A DNA stretch of 64,000 nucleotides from the NCBI GenBank assembly GCA_021234155.1, contig JAJEKV010000050.1:8858548-8922547 (forward strand), read 5' to 3'. This document shows positions 1 to 11,565 of this stretch, in pieces. The position numbers and the translations under genes were made by a program. Below the pieces are notes generated by a model. That model made no database searches, was not told where the DNA came from, and saw nothing but the letters and a program-made list of their open reading frames with translations. Every line of letters starts with the position of its first letter. The first letter of the stretch is position 1. The stretch is from Isoetes taiwanensis. Its lineage: Eukaryota > Streptophyta > Lycopodiopsida > Isoetales > Isoetaceae.

Positions 1-90
1 AATATTCTAGAACTTCCTGGAAACAACCCTGCATATGAGAAAGATATGAGGGAATATCTTCAACAAGTATTGGTAGTGCACTTGGCAAAG
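1..90 (+). other. Possible last part of an exon cut by the window edge
   Basis: The first frame is open from base 1 for 30 codons, with a protein-like composition containing GNNPAYEKDMREYL. It runs into GTGTGT at base 91, which could be a 5' splice site, in phase 0. I do not recognise a family. The segment is short and the reading frame stays open past base 91 to about base 150, so this may be chance. Confidence 0.18.
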
Positions 91-2400
91 GTGTGTAACT
101 TGCAATTGCAAGTTCCATCTTTTATACATACGAATATAATATTCGTATGATACGAATATCTGTATGGTCGCCACAAATTCCAATTTTTGAAAGTGCTATT
201 TCAGCAAAAAATCCATCCTTTTGAGATTAAGAAATTGACCAATGAAGTGACAGACAATAGCATGAAAGACTAGATTTTCAACACACCGTGAATGTGCACC
301 ATGACGATTTCAACGACTAGAACTGCAGCCCAAACAAAGGCATTACGACACTCTTGCACCTCATAAAAGACATTATTATAAGGAAGTTGAATGTCCACCT
401 AGTCTCCTGCAGTCTGTAGCTCCTTTAAATATGCTGAAACTTTAATTCAATCACCAAAACATGCACATGAGACATGAACAACTATATCCACAGAGGTTCA
501 AGGAGTAGGAAGAGACACGGAGTCAATAGAAAGGGAAGAGGAAGTAGAAGAAGCAGATAAAGGAGCAGAAGACAAAAGACTAGCGGATGAAGCCTGCGAT
601 TAAACGATATAAAGTTAGTAATGCTGAAGGAACATGCATACAAACTCTTTATTACATGTCAGATTGGAAATTCCAATTCTTACTAGAACTGTTGATTGAG
701 TTGGAAGTGCATTTTTGATCATTTGTTCATATTTGAGGCCTTCTTTATTTTTTCTTATCTGATTAGACAACAACATGTCCTAGGATCAAGCTGCTCTTTG
801 GTAGATGCTAAAGAGCTCCATAAAACATGTGCAGGTTCATGAGCTCATTGCCAATTCTAGCTATGGTTGATGAAAAGATAGCATTCTTATCGCAAATACA
901 CAGAAGTTGCCTTCGGGCATGCAAGCTGGATGGCCTCCAGTCTTTGGCGGATTTGATTTTGCTATCTCTAGGTAGATCCACACATGCCAGTTCTGGATAA
1001 TGGATAAAGAAACTAGATTTGTTCGGATGAATTAGCTCTTCTAAGGCATGGATAGGGCAAAAGTCATCCCATTACAGAGTATAGAACTAAATAAAATAGA
1101 TTTATTAATATCCATAAAGACCAATAAGTCATGAGAACCATGCAATGGATTATTACAACCATTATATAAATATGATAAAAAATTTCCTATCTCGAAAGTT
1201 TTTCAAGGAAAAATTCTTGCAGTAATATGATACTAGATAATCAATAATAAATCATTATGCACAAAAAGGGCATGGTGACTCTGACAATGAAGACGTGCAT
1301 CAAGCACCTCAAGAATGTATAATGTCAAGCCATGCACAGATGGTGCTTTGAGAAGTTGTGGAAGGGTGAAATTTACTGCTAATGTCAAATAACAATTCAT
1401 GATCATCACAAAAGCAAGGTATATTAGAATTGTATGATTTTCATCTTCGATAACTTGTAACTGGCAACATGTACATAATCTCAGATCTCCTAGAAACTAC
1501 AACCACTCCCACCTACCTGCTTCAATTCGTAGCGATCTTGAAGAAATTGATGCAAAAGTTACAAGATCTTTTCTGGGTAAAGAAACAAGCAAATAGGCTT
1601 GTGATCCAGGTGCATTTCTATGTCCATGACAATGATCAGTTTTAACTTGGGCCAAGACATGTGTATCCCATATCATTTGAACAAAAATGACCATCTAGAT
1701 GTTGTTCTAAAAGCTTGGGGCTAGAACTTGCAAACACCATGCATTGTTCCAATTGCATAGACCATCGGGACCATGCACTACAATGCTATTTCCAATGCCG
1801 TTTCAAATGCCAAAGAGGTTCAACCATGACACGCGCTAGAGAAGAGCACTTAACATCTTCCATGCGGTGCACCTATTTTGTATAATGTATATGTCGATCC
1901 ATGGCAGAATGTTTCAAGAGGCCAAAAATCTGTCTCACAACATATGGCACCATAGTTTTCACTTATAGGCTATAAGGGAAAAACATTATTTGCATCTGTT
2001 CCAAGCTCTCCCAAGCAACTAATGGGGTGCCGCCACACTTTAGAATCATACAATAAAATAGACTCTACCAATGCCCGAAACAAATGGGTTTTCTATGACC
2101 ATGTGAACCTCTACTCGCAAACAATTGTTCTGCATTGCATGGAGTCTCTTCAACTTGCAATCACATGCTTGGTTACGATTCTCAATGTTAATGGGTTATT
2201 GTTCAATATAAGAACCCTTCAATTCAAGAGAAATATGCAACACCTTTAGCACAAACCATATATTAAAACACAACCTTCAATATTTGAAGTTAAATCTTTT
2301 CTTGTAAAAAATTGGGCCATGAACATCTCCATATGAAATTAGGTCTATCTATAACTGGTAAGAATTGTTCAAATACCCTATTGTGGATCAAGATTAAATC
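91..2400. other. AT-rich stretch with no recognised gene
   Basis: I see no conserved domain, RNA gene or ordered repeat here. All open frames are under 80 codons and resemble no family. It is intergenic sequence or very decayed repeat. Confidence 0.6.
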
Positions 2401-2523
2401 ACTCTTCTCCCCAGCTTCCAGGGCCCCTGCCCTAAGGTCTCTCTCTAGCCTCACTCCCCTTGCATAGACCCCCTTGATTTGCCCCCTTTCTCGCTTTCTC
2501 TCTAGGGTTTACAATCTCTAGAC

Positions 2524-2838
2524 CCCAAACCCCCAAACCCCCAAAAGGTGCCTCGCCTCAGCTTTCTCGAGTCCCCAAATTGATTCTAAGCACCCTTTGA
2601 GGCAGCCAGACCCTTTAAACTTTGGCACCCCTAAAACCCCCAAACCCCCCAAAAGGTGCTCCCGCCTTTCTCGAGTCCCCAAATTGGATTCTAAGCACCC
2701 TTGAGGCAGCCAGAGACCCTCAGACTTTGGCACCCCAAAACCCCAAACCCCCAAAGGTGTTCTCGCCTCACTTTCCGAGTCCCCAAATTGGATTCTAAGC
2801 ACCCTTGAGGCAGCCAGAGACCCCTCAAACTTTGAAGT
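2524..2838. repeat. 104-bp tandem repeat, three copies
   Basis: The block around GAGTCCCCAAATT recurs at 2569, 2673 and 2777, a constant 104-bp step. Each copy also carries AAACCCCCAAA before it and AAGCACCC...GAGGCAGCCAGA after it. Copies differ by a few substitutions and small indels, so the array is old. The 122-codon minus-strand frame across it is only the repeat read through. Confidence 0.9.
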
Positions 2839-4059
2839 CATGGCCACGTAAGATGGGCTACCAAACCCAAGGGGTCGCCTTTGCAAACGGGTCCCGATCA
2901 GCCATCATAGATAGGGAGAGTCATCCTCCATGAAGAAGGAGGCTCTGCTGCTGGCTAAGGCCCTCACGAGGCCAGCCCTAAGGGATTGATTGCTCGCACC
3001 ATAGGAACTCCCCTTCTTCGGAGAATTGGAGCCACGCCAAAAGCCGGGGAGGCTAACAAGGTGTCAGATTGAGGCTAACAGCGGTTCACCGGGCCGACAT
3101 GGCAAAGGAGATGGAGTCCCCATCCCATGTGCTCAAAAAGGCAAATCGGTCGAGAAGAACCGCATCACGTGGCTGGAGACCCGCGACGCCGCATGTGGAA
3201 GATGGCCTTGGCCTTGCACACTTCGAAAGCAACAAAAAGCCAAAGCAGAGGTCGCCGACATGGGGTTCGCTTAGACTCGGGTGGTTCATCACTGACACCA
3301 TGACACGAGAGGGGAGCTAAACGAGACGATGGTCACAAGTTCCCTGCCGGCCGAGGGAAGGCAACACCACCATGGTACTGGAGCGAGGCCGCTTCTGACA
3401 GCATACACATTACGCTCGGATCTTCGTATAAGATCGAATGTGCCAGCCCGCCCTCATCGCCTGCGGGCCGGGCTCGAGCACGCCCCGCCACTGTGAGCCC
3501 GGAGCTCCGGGTCGCAACCATCCACGCATTGAGCCGTGGTCTCCTACCGAGGTTCATAGTCACTGCAAAGAAGCAGTAAAGTGGAGATGGCCAAGCAAAG
3601 AAGAAAGCCTCGCAAGAGCCGCGGTTCCGACTCACATGGTCGGTGAACGCGCCTGCACCGCTACTCCCCGCCACAGCCCACGCCAGCCCACGCTCAAGAC
3701 CGCCAAGCCCTCGCCTCCAGCCCACTCCACGCCATCCCAGCCCATCTTTAGCCACTCCACACCATCCCGCCCCACCACCACCCACCCCAAAGACAGATCC
3801 GCCGCCCCACCTTTTGACCCGCAGCAGTCGCTAAACTCCGTGAGCGCAGCGAGAGGCCACAATCACACTCACCCCTGCTTTTGGTCCAATCGTTGAAAAC
3901 ATCGGGCTTTGGTAGGTCTACATGTCCCGCTTTCAAAGAATCCTACATGTGGATTTGTGAAGGTATGGTTTTGTTCTGATAATGGTGTTCTTTTTCAAAG
4001 GGACTAAAACATCCAATCGCTGTTTTGTAGTTTCTTCTATTGTGACATGTCATTTTATA
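2839..4059. other. GC-rich stretch without a recognised gene
   Basis: Base composition rises sharply against both flanks. 3655-3800 is a C-rich, low-complexity run with loose repeats of CACTCCAC and CCATCCC. Overlapping frames on both strands reach 150 codons but are proline- or glycine-rich mirror images of one another, as expected from composition. It could be a decayed mobile element, but no domain is visible. Confidence 0.5.
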
Positions 4060-4570
4060 ATACAATCCAATCGTAGGAAAGAGTACTTGAATTTCTACAT
4101 GTCTAATAATTCTATTGTCACATGTCTTTATAGATGTAGGAAAGAATATTTGATTCTCTACATGTCCTATACTTCCATTCACATGTCTTTATAGTAGTAT
4201 GGACAGAGTACTTTATTTGCTAAGGCATTGTAGGAAAGAATACATGAATTACGATTGATGTAATACTTCTATTGTCACATGTCTTTATAGAAGCCTAAAG
4301 AATACTTTGATTCTCTACATGTCATATGCTTCCATGTCACATGTCTTTATAGTAGTAGGACGAGTACTTTATTTGCTAAGGCATTGTAGGAAAGAATACA
4401 TGAATTACTTATATATGTAATACTTCTATTCTCACATGTCTTTATAGAAGTAGGAAAAAGAGTACTTGATTCTCTACATGTCCTATCCTTCCATATCACA
4501 GTCTTATAGTGGTAGGACAGAGTACTTGATTTGCTACATGTGATGCACGGCATGATCACATGTTCTTATA
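4060..4570. repeat. 157-bp tandem repeat
   Basis: The motif TTCTATTGTCACATGTCTTT or its variant recurs with its TCTATT at 4111, 4268 and 4425, exactly 157 bp apart. Each unit contains a second half-related block with CACATGTCTTTATAG, so it is itself a diverged dimer of roughly 80 bp. ACATGT palindromes recur throughout. A single extra unit lies 6 kb away at 10245-10366. Confidence 0.9.
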
Positions 4571-4639
4571 CTAGTATTCCATGTAACACAAGTTACTTCA
4601 ACTACTTCACCATTATTTAACACCTATTTTTGCATAACG

Positions 4640-6235
4640 GGCACCAACATGCCAAGGTGGCTCTAACATGCCACCTAGGGTTCAAACATGCCAAGGTGGC
4701 TCCAACATGCCACCCAGGCTCCAACATGACAAAATGGCTCAAACATGCCACCTAGGCTCCAACGCGTTCAAACATGCCAATGCAGTTCCCAACATGCCAC
4801 CTATGCTCCAACTCTGCCAAGGTGGCTCAAATATGCCACGCGGTTCAAACATGCCACCTAGGCTCCAACATTCCTAGGTGGCTCAAACATGCCACATAGG
4901 CTCAAACATGCCATGCATGCTCACTTAGGGTTCCAACATGCCAAGGTGGCTCCAACATGCCACCTAGGCTCAACATGCCAAGGTGGCTCAAACATGCCAC
5001 CTAGGGTTCCCAACATGCCACCTAGGCTCAAACATGCCGTGGCTCAAACATGCCAAGGTGGCTCAAACATGCCACCTAGGCTCCAACATGCCACCTAGGC
5101 TCAAACATGCCAAGGTGGCTCAAACATGCCACGTGGGCTCCACCATGCCACCTAGCCCCAACATGCCAAGGTGGCTCACAACATGCCACCTAGGCTTAAA
5201 TATGCCAAGTTGGCTCAAACATGCCACCTAGGCTCCAACATGCCACCGCGGGCTCTAACCCCGCCACCTAGGCTCAAACATGCCACGGGGCTAACATGCC
5301 ATGGCGCCAAGGTGGCTCCAACATGCCACCTAGGCTCCAACATGCTCAAACATGCCACGCCGGCTCTAACATGCCACCTATGTCCAACTTGCCAAGGTGG
5401 CTCAAATATGCCACGGGCTCCAACATGCCAAGGTGGCTCAAGCATGCCACACAGTTCCAACATGCCACGCAGGGCTCTAACATGGCAAGGTGGCTCAAAC
5501 ATGCCACGCGGTTCCAACATGCCACCTAGGCCCAACATGCCAAGGTGGCTCCAACATGCCAAGGTGACATGCCACCTAGGCTCCAACGCGGCTCAAACAT
5601 GCCAAGGTGGCTCAAACATGCCAATGGGCTCCAACATGCCAAGGTGGTTCAAACATGCCACCTAGGCTCAAACATGCCAAGGTGGTTCCCACATGCCAAG
5701 GTGGTCCAACATGCCACCTAGGCTCAAACATGTCAAGGTGGCTCAAACATGCCACCTAGGCCGCAACATGACAAAATTGCTCAAACACGCCACCCAGGGC
5801 TCCAACGCGTTCAAACATGCCACGGGCTCCAACATACCACCTATGCTCCAACACTGCCAAGGTGGCTCAAATATGCCACGGGGTCCAACATGCCACCTAG
5901 GGTTCCAACATTCCTAGGTGGCTCAAACATGCCATCTAGGGCTCCAACATGCCACCCATGCTCAAACATGCCGTGGCTCAAACATGCCAAGGTGGGTTAA
6001 AACATGCCACCCAGGCTCCCAACATGCCAAGGTGGCTCAAACATGCCATGTGGACTCCGTAATGCCACAAACATGCCAAGGTTCGGTCCAAACATGCCAC
6101 CCAGGCTCAAACATGCCAAGGTGGTTCCAACATGCCATGCAGTTCCAACATGCCAAGGTGGCTTCAAAATGCCACCTAGTCTCAAGCATGCCACCCAGGC
6201 ACCCCAAGTGGTGACATGGCATGCCAAGTAAGCAA
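4640..6235. repeat. 38-bp satellite array (2 x 19 bp), forward orientation
   Basis: The array is built from two alternating 19-bp units. Both contain (A/C)AACATGCCA(C/A); one ends in the CCTAGG junction and the other in CCAAGGTGG. A third variant carries CACG in the same place. There are about 80 units with many single-base changes and occasional half-unit losses. Because 19 is not a multiple of three, two frames stay open over long stretches and give spurious peptides rich in MPPRLKHA and HLGSNMPR. The reverse complement of this array forms 10367-11565. Confidence 0.95.
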
Positions 6236-6409
6236 GGTCAAGTTTTGATGGTTAAAACCAAAGATGTCCATCTTTGGTCTTTTCATTGGGTGATGTTGGC
6301 AAATTTTAGGTGACATGGCTAGATGATGGTGACATGGACCTGATGTGCCGCAAAACACCTAGCACCTCGACTGCCCTTTCTTGAGGCTGGGAGTTCCCTC
6401 AAAGGTATA

Positions 6410-8430
6410 TATGCCGGTGCATTTTCTTCTGCGTATGCCATGCCGCACATCCCGCCAAGATTTCACCTTTTTTCGAGACCCGGATTTTATCCGCGGCTTT
6501 TCTTTGTGTTTATGTCCTGGAATTCATAATTAATGCATGGGGCAGGGAAAATCCTGGTTTTCAGCCAGCTGGCTTGCCAAGTGGCCCCGAGAGTATAGGG
6601 AAAATCCCTCGTATTCGGATGAGTTTTAGACCCTCGATTTTTTATTGGGATGGCCACCGCTGGCCCCGGCTGTGGTTTAGACCACGCCGATTTTGGGGCA
6701 TGGAGGAGGCCCCTGATTGGCGATCCGACCTTCCACATCGTCCTAACGGCGAAATTACCCTAGGGGACAAGTTCCACTTCAAGTTTTCCTGTGGGATCAA
6801 TCACTTACCCCCACTAGAGGTATTCAAAGATCCACCTCCATGCCAATTGACTACAAGTGTGTAGTAAACCCACCTACTTTGGCTTCTTTTGAGAGGGGTG
6901 GTCTTCAATGAAACTTGGTCCCCTAGGTAATGGGGATGTTCCGGGTCCATTGGCGGAGCCGCCGGTTCCTGAGTGGGTCCAGCCCATCCTCTCAAATTGC
7001 CTTTGATTAGCCTGGTAAGAACAAGATACTTGGGGTTCACCCCAGGCCCCGTAGAAGATTGAAGTGAGAATAGCAGCACTAGGACTGCTAGGTGGTATAC
7101 ATGTGACCACGAGAAGCAAAGCTAGCTCCACTACCTAGTAGGACGCTACCAATCCCTGGTCTTCTGAAGGGGTTGGCTCTTAAGCTCGCCTCATGCCTCG
7201 CTTGCTTCTATTGTTGCCGGCATTTTCTTCTTATGCAGTAGCCATGTTGCATCCCCCTGCAAGATTTCACCTTTTTTCGAGACCCGATTTTATCTCCGGC
7301 TTTTTTTTTGTGTTTATGTCCGAAATTCATAATTAATGCATGGGGGCGGGAAAAATCCTGGTTTTCAGCCAGCTGGCTTGCCAAGTGGCCCCAAGAGTAT
7401 AGAAAAATCCCCTAGATTTTCTGATGAGTTTTAGACCCCGATTTTTGATTGGGATGGCCACCGCTGGCCCCTATACAGGTTTAGACCACGCTTTCGATTT
7501 TGGGGCATGGAGGAGGCCCCTGATTGGCGATCCGACCTTCCACATCGCCTCCACGGGAAATTACCCTAGAGGACAAGTTCCACTACCGCCTTCCCTGGGA
7601 TCAATCACTTACCCCCACTAGGAGGTATTCAAAGATCCACCTCCATGCCAATTGACTACAAGTGTGTAGTAAACCACCTACTTTGGCTTTTCTTGAGAGG
7701 GGTGGTCTTCACCTAAACTTGGTCCCCTAGGTAATGGGGATGTTCCCGGGTCCATTGGCGGAGCCAGCTTCTGCTCCCGGTGGGGTCCAGCCCGCCCTCA
7801 CCTCCTTGGATTAGCCTCAAGAACAAGATACTTGGGGTTCACCCCGAGGCCCCGGGTAGAAGATTGAAGTGACAATAGGAGCACTAGGACCTGCTAGGTG
7901 GTATACATGTGACCACGGAGAAGAAAAGCCAGCTCCACCGCCTCAGTAGGGACGCTACCAATCTCGGGCCTCCGTGAAGGGGTTGGCTCTAAGCTCATCT
8001 CATGCCTTCCTTTGTGCTTCTATTGCGGGTACATTTTCTTGGCGCGGTGCCACCCATGTTGCATATCCCGCCAAGATTTCACCTTTTTTCGAGACCCGAT
8101 TTTATCCTGGGTTTTTTTTTGTGTTTATGATCCGAAATTCATAATTAATGCATGGGGCGGGAAAAATCCTGGTTTTCAGCCAGCTGGCTTTGCCAAGTGG
8201 CCCGAGCGCATGAAAATCCCCGGTATTTTTAGGGCGAGCTTTAGACCCTCGATTTTTTATTGGGATGGCCACCGCTGGCCCTACCGAGAGGGTTTAGACC
8301 ACGTTTTTTATTTTTGGGGCATGGAGGAGGCCTCGGATTGGCGATCCGACCTCCATGTCATCCGAACGCCGAAATTACCCTAGGGGACAAGTTCCACTAC
8401 CCTCTTGGATCAATCACTTAGGAGGTATTC
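6410..8430. repeat. Roughly 805-bp tandem repeat, about 2.5 copies
   Basis: Landmarks such as AAGATTTCACCTTTTTTCGA occur near 6456, 7260 and 8071, giving steps of about 800-812 bp. Other shared landmarks are AATTCATAATTAATGCATGG and TGGTTTTCAGCCAGCTGGC. The first two copies run through a shared segment containing GACTACAAGTGTGTAGTAAA. The third stops near 8430, after CAATCACTTA. Copies differ by point changes and short indels. No coding domain is visible in any frame. Confidence 0.9.
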
Positions 8431-8434
8431 CCCA

Positions 8435-8870
8435 ATCCCACCAAACCCTAGGTTTGGTAGGGTTTACATCTCGAGAGGCCAAGACTTCGAGACTAACACA
8501 TCCCAAACCCCAGGTATGGAGTTCTCTCGTGTATGCTCGGGACCATGCCCCTGATGGGGTCCAATCCCCTCGCTAAACTAGCTTTTTCCAAGATACCTTC
8601 ACCCCGAAAGGGGCTTGTGAAGGGAGTCCCAAAGGCATGTGACCGCCAGGGTGGCTGACAATATGAGGGTAATCCAAAGACGGTAGGACGCCGATCCTAG
8701 GTCATCTGGTATCCCCATAATGTAAACCCTATCAAACCCTAGGGTTTGCTAGGTTTACATCTCGAAAAGATCTGGAGACTCACACATCCCAAACTTTGCA
8801 TGGAGTTCTTTATCATGCCTCGGGGACCATGCCCGAGATGGGGTCGAATCCCCCCGCAAGAAAAGATGGA
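8435..8870. repeat. Diverged two-copy repeat, roughly 275-bp step, with CCCTAGGG-centred palindromes
   Basis: The block GGTTTACATCTCGA...ACACATCCCAAAC...GGAGTTCT...GGGACCATGCCC...GATGGGGTC occurs at 8459-8570 and again at about 8750-8850. Each copy is preceded by a palindrome, CAAACCCTAGGTTTG near 8450 and CAAACCCTAGGGTTTG near 8733. These look like two AAACCCTA telomere-type words meeting head to head. Confidence 0.75.
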
Positions 8871-8879
8871 AAGGGGCTG

Positions 8880-10240
8880 CCACTCCCCGCAAGGTATGGC
8901 ATCATTGGGCATGTTGGAGCCCCAGATGGCATGAGGGTAGCCAACATGTTTGAGCCACCTTTTTGTGTTGGAGCCTAGGTGGTATTAGCCCACCTTTTGG
9001 CATGGATCAAACCCTGGCATGTTTGAGCCTTTATGTTGGTGCCTAAGATGGGGAGCAACACATCCGTGCCTTTGCATGGAGTTTTCCTATGCATCAATGA
9101 CCATGTATAATTTGATGGTTGAAACCACTGATGGTTTTTGACTGATCCGCATTGACAAAGATGGGGTCAAACATGGCTGTTTGACCCCAAACTTCTCTAC
9201 AAAAATTGAAAGCTTAATTGGTTTCTTGCATAAAGTAATAATCCTGGGGTCCACCAACATCTAGCCATGGTCACCCTACAAGTTTAATGGGGTTCCCGCA
9301 TGAAAGCTGAGAAAAGAAAGATATCTTTTTTCAAACCGGAGTCAAAACTATGGAGCCAGTTTGACATGCCAAAATCTTTGGTGCCTAGGTGGCATGTCAG
9401 AGCCTAGGTGAGAAGTCCGCTACCTTCAGCATGACACCTAGCCCATGGGTGGGCTCAAAGTGGCTATGGAGCCCATGGCCATGTTTGAGCCTCCGGAGGA
9501 CCTTTTAAGACCTAACTGGTTCCTTTGAAGGTTTTAGGGTTCCATGGCATTTTATCCGAGCCAACGCCCGAGGCATGTTACCTCATGGCATGTTGTGCAA
9601 GATCCCGAGCCAATGGTGGCATGTACAGCCACCCTCCAAAACGAAAAACCCCCGGCATGTTGGAGCCCACAGGTTGTTTGTAGGGTTTATATGGAGGTCG
9701 AAGTTTATTCAGCCACCCTGCACTTTGAGACATGGTCGAGAAGCCTAGGTGGAAAAACAAGCATGCACATAGCCACCTTGGCAAATTGGTTTGATTTTGC
9801 ATGTTGGAGCTTTCCTACTGGCAAGATGTTTGAGCCCCGGCAGGAGCCATTGCAAAGATCCCGGACATGAGCCTGACTATCCCATGCTGAATTTTCCATT
9901 CATGTTTGAGCCGAGGTGGCATGTTTTCAAGATGTTTGAGCCCCTTGGCATATTTGACCCCCTTGATGTTTGGGCCTGGCCCAATGCCTTTTGGTGGGGA
10001 CCCAACTGTTTTGTCGCCCCCAAAGAGAAAGGCTCCGACCGGAGATTTGATAATTGGTATATTGAAAACCCCAGAATTGGTTTTTGATCAGACCTGGACC
10101 AAGTTACATACATTTTTGACCAAAAAAAGAAACACTAACCCTCTACATGGCAAGATTCCACACCATCCGCTAAGGCCAATTCACTACCTTAACGTGTTGG
10201 ACATGAGCTACTTTGGCGCCCTAGCAGGGTGGTCTTCTTT
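8880..10240. repeat. Scattered, decayed satellite units in reverse orientation
   Basis: Fragments such as GGCATGTTGGAGCC, ATGTTTGAGCC and GAGCCTAGGTGG recur irregularly between unrelated sequence. They match the reverse-oriented satellite at 10367-11565. This looks like the eroded edge of that array with other sequence inserted. No gene is recognised. Confidence 0.7.
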
Positions 10241-10244
10241 CTTT

Positions 10245-10366
10245 TAATACTTCTATTGTCACATGTCTTTATAGAAGTAGGAAAGAATACTTGATTCTCT
10301 ACATCTCAGATGCTTCCATGTCACATGTCTTTATAGTAGTAGACGAGTACTTTATTTGCTAAGGCA
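10245..10366. repeat. Lone unit of the 157-bp repeat
   Basis: This segment matches 4261-4380 closely, in the same orientation: TAATACTTCTATTGTCACAT, then the GATTCTCTACAT block, then TTTATTTGCTAAGGCA. Homology ends at 10366, where the sequence switches directly into the reverse-oriented 38-bp satellite (CACCTTGGCGTG). Confidence 0.9.
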
Positions 10367-11565
10367 CCTTGGCGTGTTTGAGCCCCAGGTGGCACGCTGG
10401 AGCCAACTTAGCATGTTGGAGCCCACGCAGCATGTTTGAGCCACCTTTGGCATGTCAAAACCTAGGTGGCATGTTGGAGCCACCTTGGCATGTTAGAGCC
10501 TAGGGTGGCATGTTGGAGCCCACGGGCATGTTTGAGCCACCTTGGCATGTTGGAGCCACCTTGGCATGTTAGAGCCTAGGTTGCACATTGGAGCACACGT
10601 GGCATGTTTGAGCCACCTTGGCATGTTTGAGCCTAGGTGGCATGTTGGAGCCCACATGGCATGTTTGAGCCACCTTGGCATGTTTGAGCAACCTTGGCAT
10701 GTTAGAGCCTATGTGGCATATTGGAGCCCATGTGGCATGTTTGAGCAACCTTGGCATGTTAAAGCCTAGGAGGTGATGCATGGGAGCCACCTTGGCATGT
10801 TAGAGCCTAGGTGGCATGTTGGAGCCACCTTGGCATGTTTGAGCCTAGGTGGCATGTTAGAGCCTAGGTGGCATGTTGGAGCCCACGTGGCATGTTTGAG
10901 CCACCTTGGCATGTTAGAGCATAGGTGGCACATTGGAGCACATGTGGCATGTTTGAGCCTAGGTGGCACATTGGAGCACACGGGCATGTTTGAGCCCTAG
11001 GTGGCATGTAGAGCCTTGGTGGCATATTGGAGCCACCTTGGCATGTTAGTGCCTAGGTGGCATGTTGTAGCCCACGTGGCATGTTTGAACCACCTTGGCA
11101 TGTTGGAGCCTAGGTGGCATGTCGGAGCTACCTTGGCATATTCGGAGCCTAGGTGGCATGTTGGAGCCAAAGATGGCATGTTTGAACCACCTTGGAAATG
11201 TTGGAGCCACCTTGGCATGTTAGGAGCCTAGGTGGCATGTTGGAGCCCACGTGGTATGGTTGAGCCACCTTGGCATGTTAGAGCCCTCGATGGCATGTTG
11301 GAGTCACCTTGGCATGTTAGAGCCTAGGTGGCATTGGAGCCCATGTGGCATGTCTGGGCCACCTTGGCATGTTAGATCTTAGGTGGCATGTTGGAGCCAC
11401 CTTGGCATGTTCGAGCCTAGCTGGCATGTTGGAGCCCATGTGTCATGTTTGAGCCACCTTGGCATGTTGGAGCCTAGGTGGCATGTTGGAGCCACCTTGG
11501 CATGTCAGAGCCTTATAGGTGGCATGTTGGAGTCCATGTGGAATGTTTGAGCCACCTTTGCAAAT
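10367..11565. repeat. 38-bp satellite array, reverse orientation
   Basis: The units alternate GAGCCTAGGTGGCATGTTG and GAGCCACCTTGGCATGTTA, the reverse complement of the array at 4640-6235. A third junction, GCCCACGTGGCATG, is frequent and contains the CACGTG hexamer. About 60 units of 19 bp are present. Open frames on both strands are by-products of the repeat. Confidence 0.95.

Noticed and set aside
4640-6231. Many overlapping open frames giving MPPRLKHA-type repeat proteins
   Set aside because: The 19-bp unit simply leaves two frames open on each strand. The peptides are repeat artefacts, with no start context and no family.
4640-11565. CRISPR-like appearance of evenly spaced short repeats
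   Set aside because: There are no unique spacers; units follow one another directly. The genome is a plant nucleus. These are satellite arrays.
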